Positions 63,105 to 64,000 of a stretch of 64,000 nucleotides of DNA are shown here, one piece after another. The stretch spans positions 128,177 to 192,176 of the forward strand of contig NZ_DS989810.1 in NCBI RefSeq assembly GCF_000155775.1. The letters run 5' to 3'. The stretch is from Glaciecola sp. HTCC2999. GTDB lineage: Bacteria > Pseudomonadota > Gammaproteobacteria > Enterobacterales > Alteromonadaceae. Made by a program: the position numbers and the translations under genes. The stretch's first letter is position 1. Each line of letters opens with the position of its first letter. The notes under the pieces were generated by a model. It was given only the letters and a program-made list of their open reading frames with translations. It did not search any database and was not told where the DNA came from.

Positions 63105-64000
63105 ATGGCTAATATTTTCTCTCCTCCTGTCCCTAAGTCGATCCATGAATCAAACCGTCCTCAACATATTAGCTGGGGATCGTTACCGGGTTCTAGCTCA
63201 GCTCTTGCCATTGCCAGCGCTGCACAAAGTGAGCTGCGCCCAATTGTCGTCATTACTCCTGATTCTCCCAGTGCGATGCGTTTAGAACAAGAGATACGTT
63301 TTTTCCTAAAAACATCCGATGGCGAACACCAACATGTGCCTGTTGGATTATTTCCTGATTGGGAAACACTGCCTTATGATCAATTTTCGCCGCATCAAGA
63401 TATTGTTTCGCAACGTTTAGAAACATTGTATGACTTAACCACACAGCGACGCGGGATATATATCATGCCGGTTAACACTGTCATGCAGCGTTTAGCTCCT
63501 GTCACTTATCTGGCTCAATATCTATTATTCCTAGAAGTCGGTCAAACTTTAGACATCAGTGAGTTTCGACGTAAATTAGAAAATGCGGGGTACTTACACG
63601 TCTCTCAAGTGATGAACCATTCTGAGTTTAGTGTCAGAGGCAGTATCATTGACCTTTACCCTATGGGAAGTGAACAGCCATTTCGCATTGATTTGTTTGA
63701 TGATGAAATAGATAGTATCAGTTATTTTAATACTAGCGACCAACGTTCAGGTGACAAAGTTCAGCATATACGACTCTTACCTGCACGTGAGTTCCCCACC
63801 GATGAAGCCGCTAGAAAGCTTTTTCGTAGTAACTTTTTAAACCAATTTGATGAAAATAACGCAAAAGAATCCGTGTTTTATCAAATTACTAAGGGCACTA
63901 TGCCTGGTGGCGCTGAATACTATTTGCCATTATTTTTTAATGATACATCGACTATTTTTGATTATTTTCATGACAACACATTAACGATGGTTCATGGCAA
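63105..64000 (+). CDS. mfd: Transcription-repair coupling factor Mfd, N-terminal part (cut by window edge)
   Basis: From ATG 63105 the frame stays open to the window end (about 298 residues). The sequence includes VVITPDSPSAMRLEQEIRFF, VGLFPDWETLPYDQFSPHQDIVSQRL and FSVRGSIIDLYPMGSEQPFRIDLFDDEIDSI, the UvrB-like N-terminal module of Mfd. The full protein (about 1150 residues) removes stalled RNA polymerase and recruits UvrA. The translocase motifs lie beyond the edge. Confidence 0.95.
   Translation, partial: MANIFSPPVPKSIHESNRPQHISWGSLPGSSSALAIASAAQSELRPIVVITPDSPSAMRLEQEIRFFLKTSDGEHQHVPVGLFPDWETLPYDQFSPHQDIVSQRLETLYDLTTQRRGIYIMPVNTVMQRLAPVTYLAQYLLFLEVGQTLDISEFRRKLENAGYLHVSQVMNHSEFSVRGSIIDLYPMGSEQPFRIDLFDDEIDSISYFNTSDQRSGDKVQHIRLLPAREFPTDEAARKLFRSNFLNQFDENNAKESVFYQITKGTMPGGAEYYLPLFFNDTSTIFDYFHDNTLTMVHG

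Noticed and set aside
1-64000. CRISPR arrays, tRNA/rRNA genes, prophage or toxin-antitoxin modules
   Set aside because: No direct-repeat arrays, cloverleaf sequences, phage genes or paired small toxin-antitoxin genes were seen on either strand.

Overview
The window is one contiguous stretch of chromosome from a low-GC (about 40% by eye) gammaproteobacterium, most likely a marine member of the Alteromonadales (Shewanella/Colwellia/Psychrobium-like). The basis is gene content (bamC, hda, cmoA/cmoB/cmoM, lolC, VolA-type lipase, DUF2066, DUF2069, DUF3108) and gene order: purC-bamC-dapA / gcvR-bcp / perM / bepA-arsC / hda / purM-purN follows the E. coli 53-56 min order. Species cannot be fixed from the sequence alone. 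Coding density is high. I see no rRNA, tRNA, CRISPR or prophage genes.

Layout: (1) 1-9.2 kb: partial msrC, a SpoU methyltransferase, a gate-domain membrane protein, a glyoxylate aminotransferase, an orphan structured transcript (candidate small RNA, 3.54-3.66 kb), a gamma-carbonic-anhydrase-like protein, tesB, rlmJ, a MATE pump, an RluF-like pseudouridine synthase without a normal start codon, and an isoprenylcysteine-methyltransferase-like membrane protein. (2) 9.2-25.7 kb: the E. coli-like housekeeping block plus an orphan sensor kinase, a thioredoxin-like protein, wrbA, DUF2069, a large HELGH lipoprotein, a DUF2066 gene whose signal peptide is out of frame, and DUF3108. (3) 25.8-30.5 kb: fadE behind a FadR-type operator; an intact IS3/IS150-type element (28324-29752) sits in the loop of the fadE terminator; then an orphan LuxR-type response regulator. 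(4) 30.5-40.1 kb: cmoA-cmoB, a three-gene glucosylglycerate operon, a beta-hydroxyacid dehydrogenase, glutathione peroxidase, and nif3-cmoM. (5) 40.2-47.2 kb: a basic Lys/Ala-rich protein, sohB, a VolA-type lipase, yciK and glnS. (6) 47.3-53.3 kb: a carbohydrate group: LacI-type regulator, lipoprotein alpha-amylase, sensor kinase, and glgC with an elaborate promoter. (7) 53.3-64 kb: hydrolase, thioesterase, ketopantoate-reductase-like protein, glycosyltransferase, a CsdA-CsdE fusion, xthA, a CbiM-like protein, a phosphoribosyltransferase, lolC, a 27-codon small ORF and the start of mfd.

The most interesting system is the operon at 32345-37089. Its first gene fuses a D-glycerate kinase to a mannosyl/glucosyl-3-phosphoglycerate phosphatase. 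The second is a GT81 glucosyl-3-phosphoglycerate synthase and the third a GH13_18 phosphorylase best read as glucosylglycerate phosphorylase. Together they would form a closed cycle that makes the compatible solute glucosylglycerate, breaks it down to glucose-1-phosphate and D-glycerate, and recaptures the glycerate. The fused protein would act on both sides of the synthase. A 24-nt-arm imperfect inverted repeat ends exactly at the operon's start codon, which has no visible ribosome binding site. GlgC (ADP-glucose) at 52 kb and the amylase and LacI genes nearby could supply or regulate sugar nucleotides, but that link is inference.
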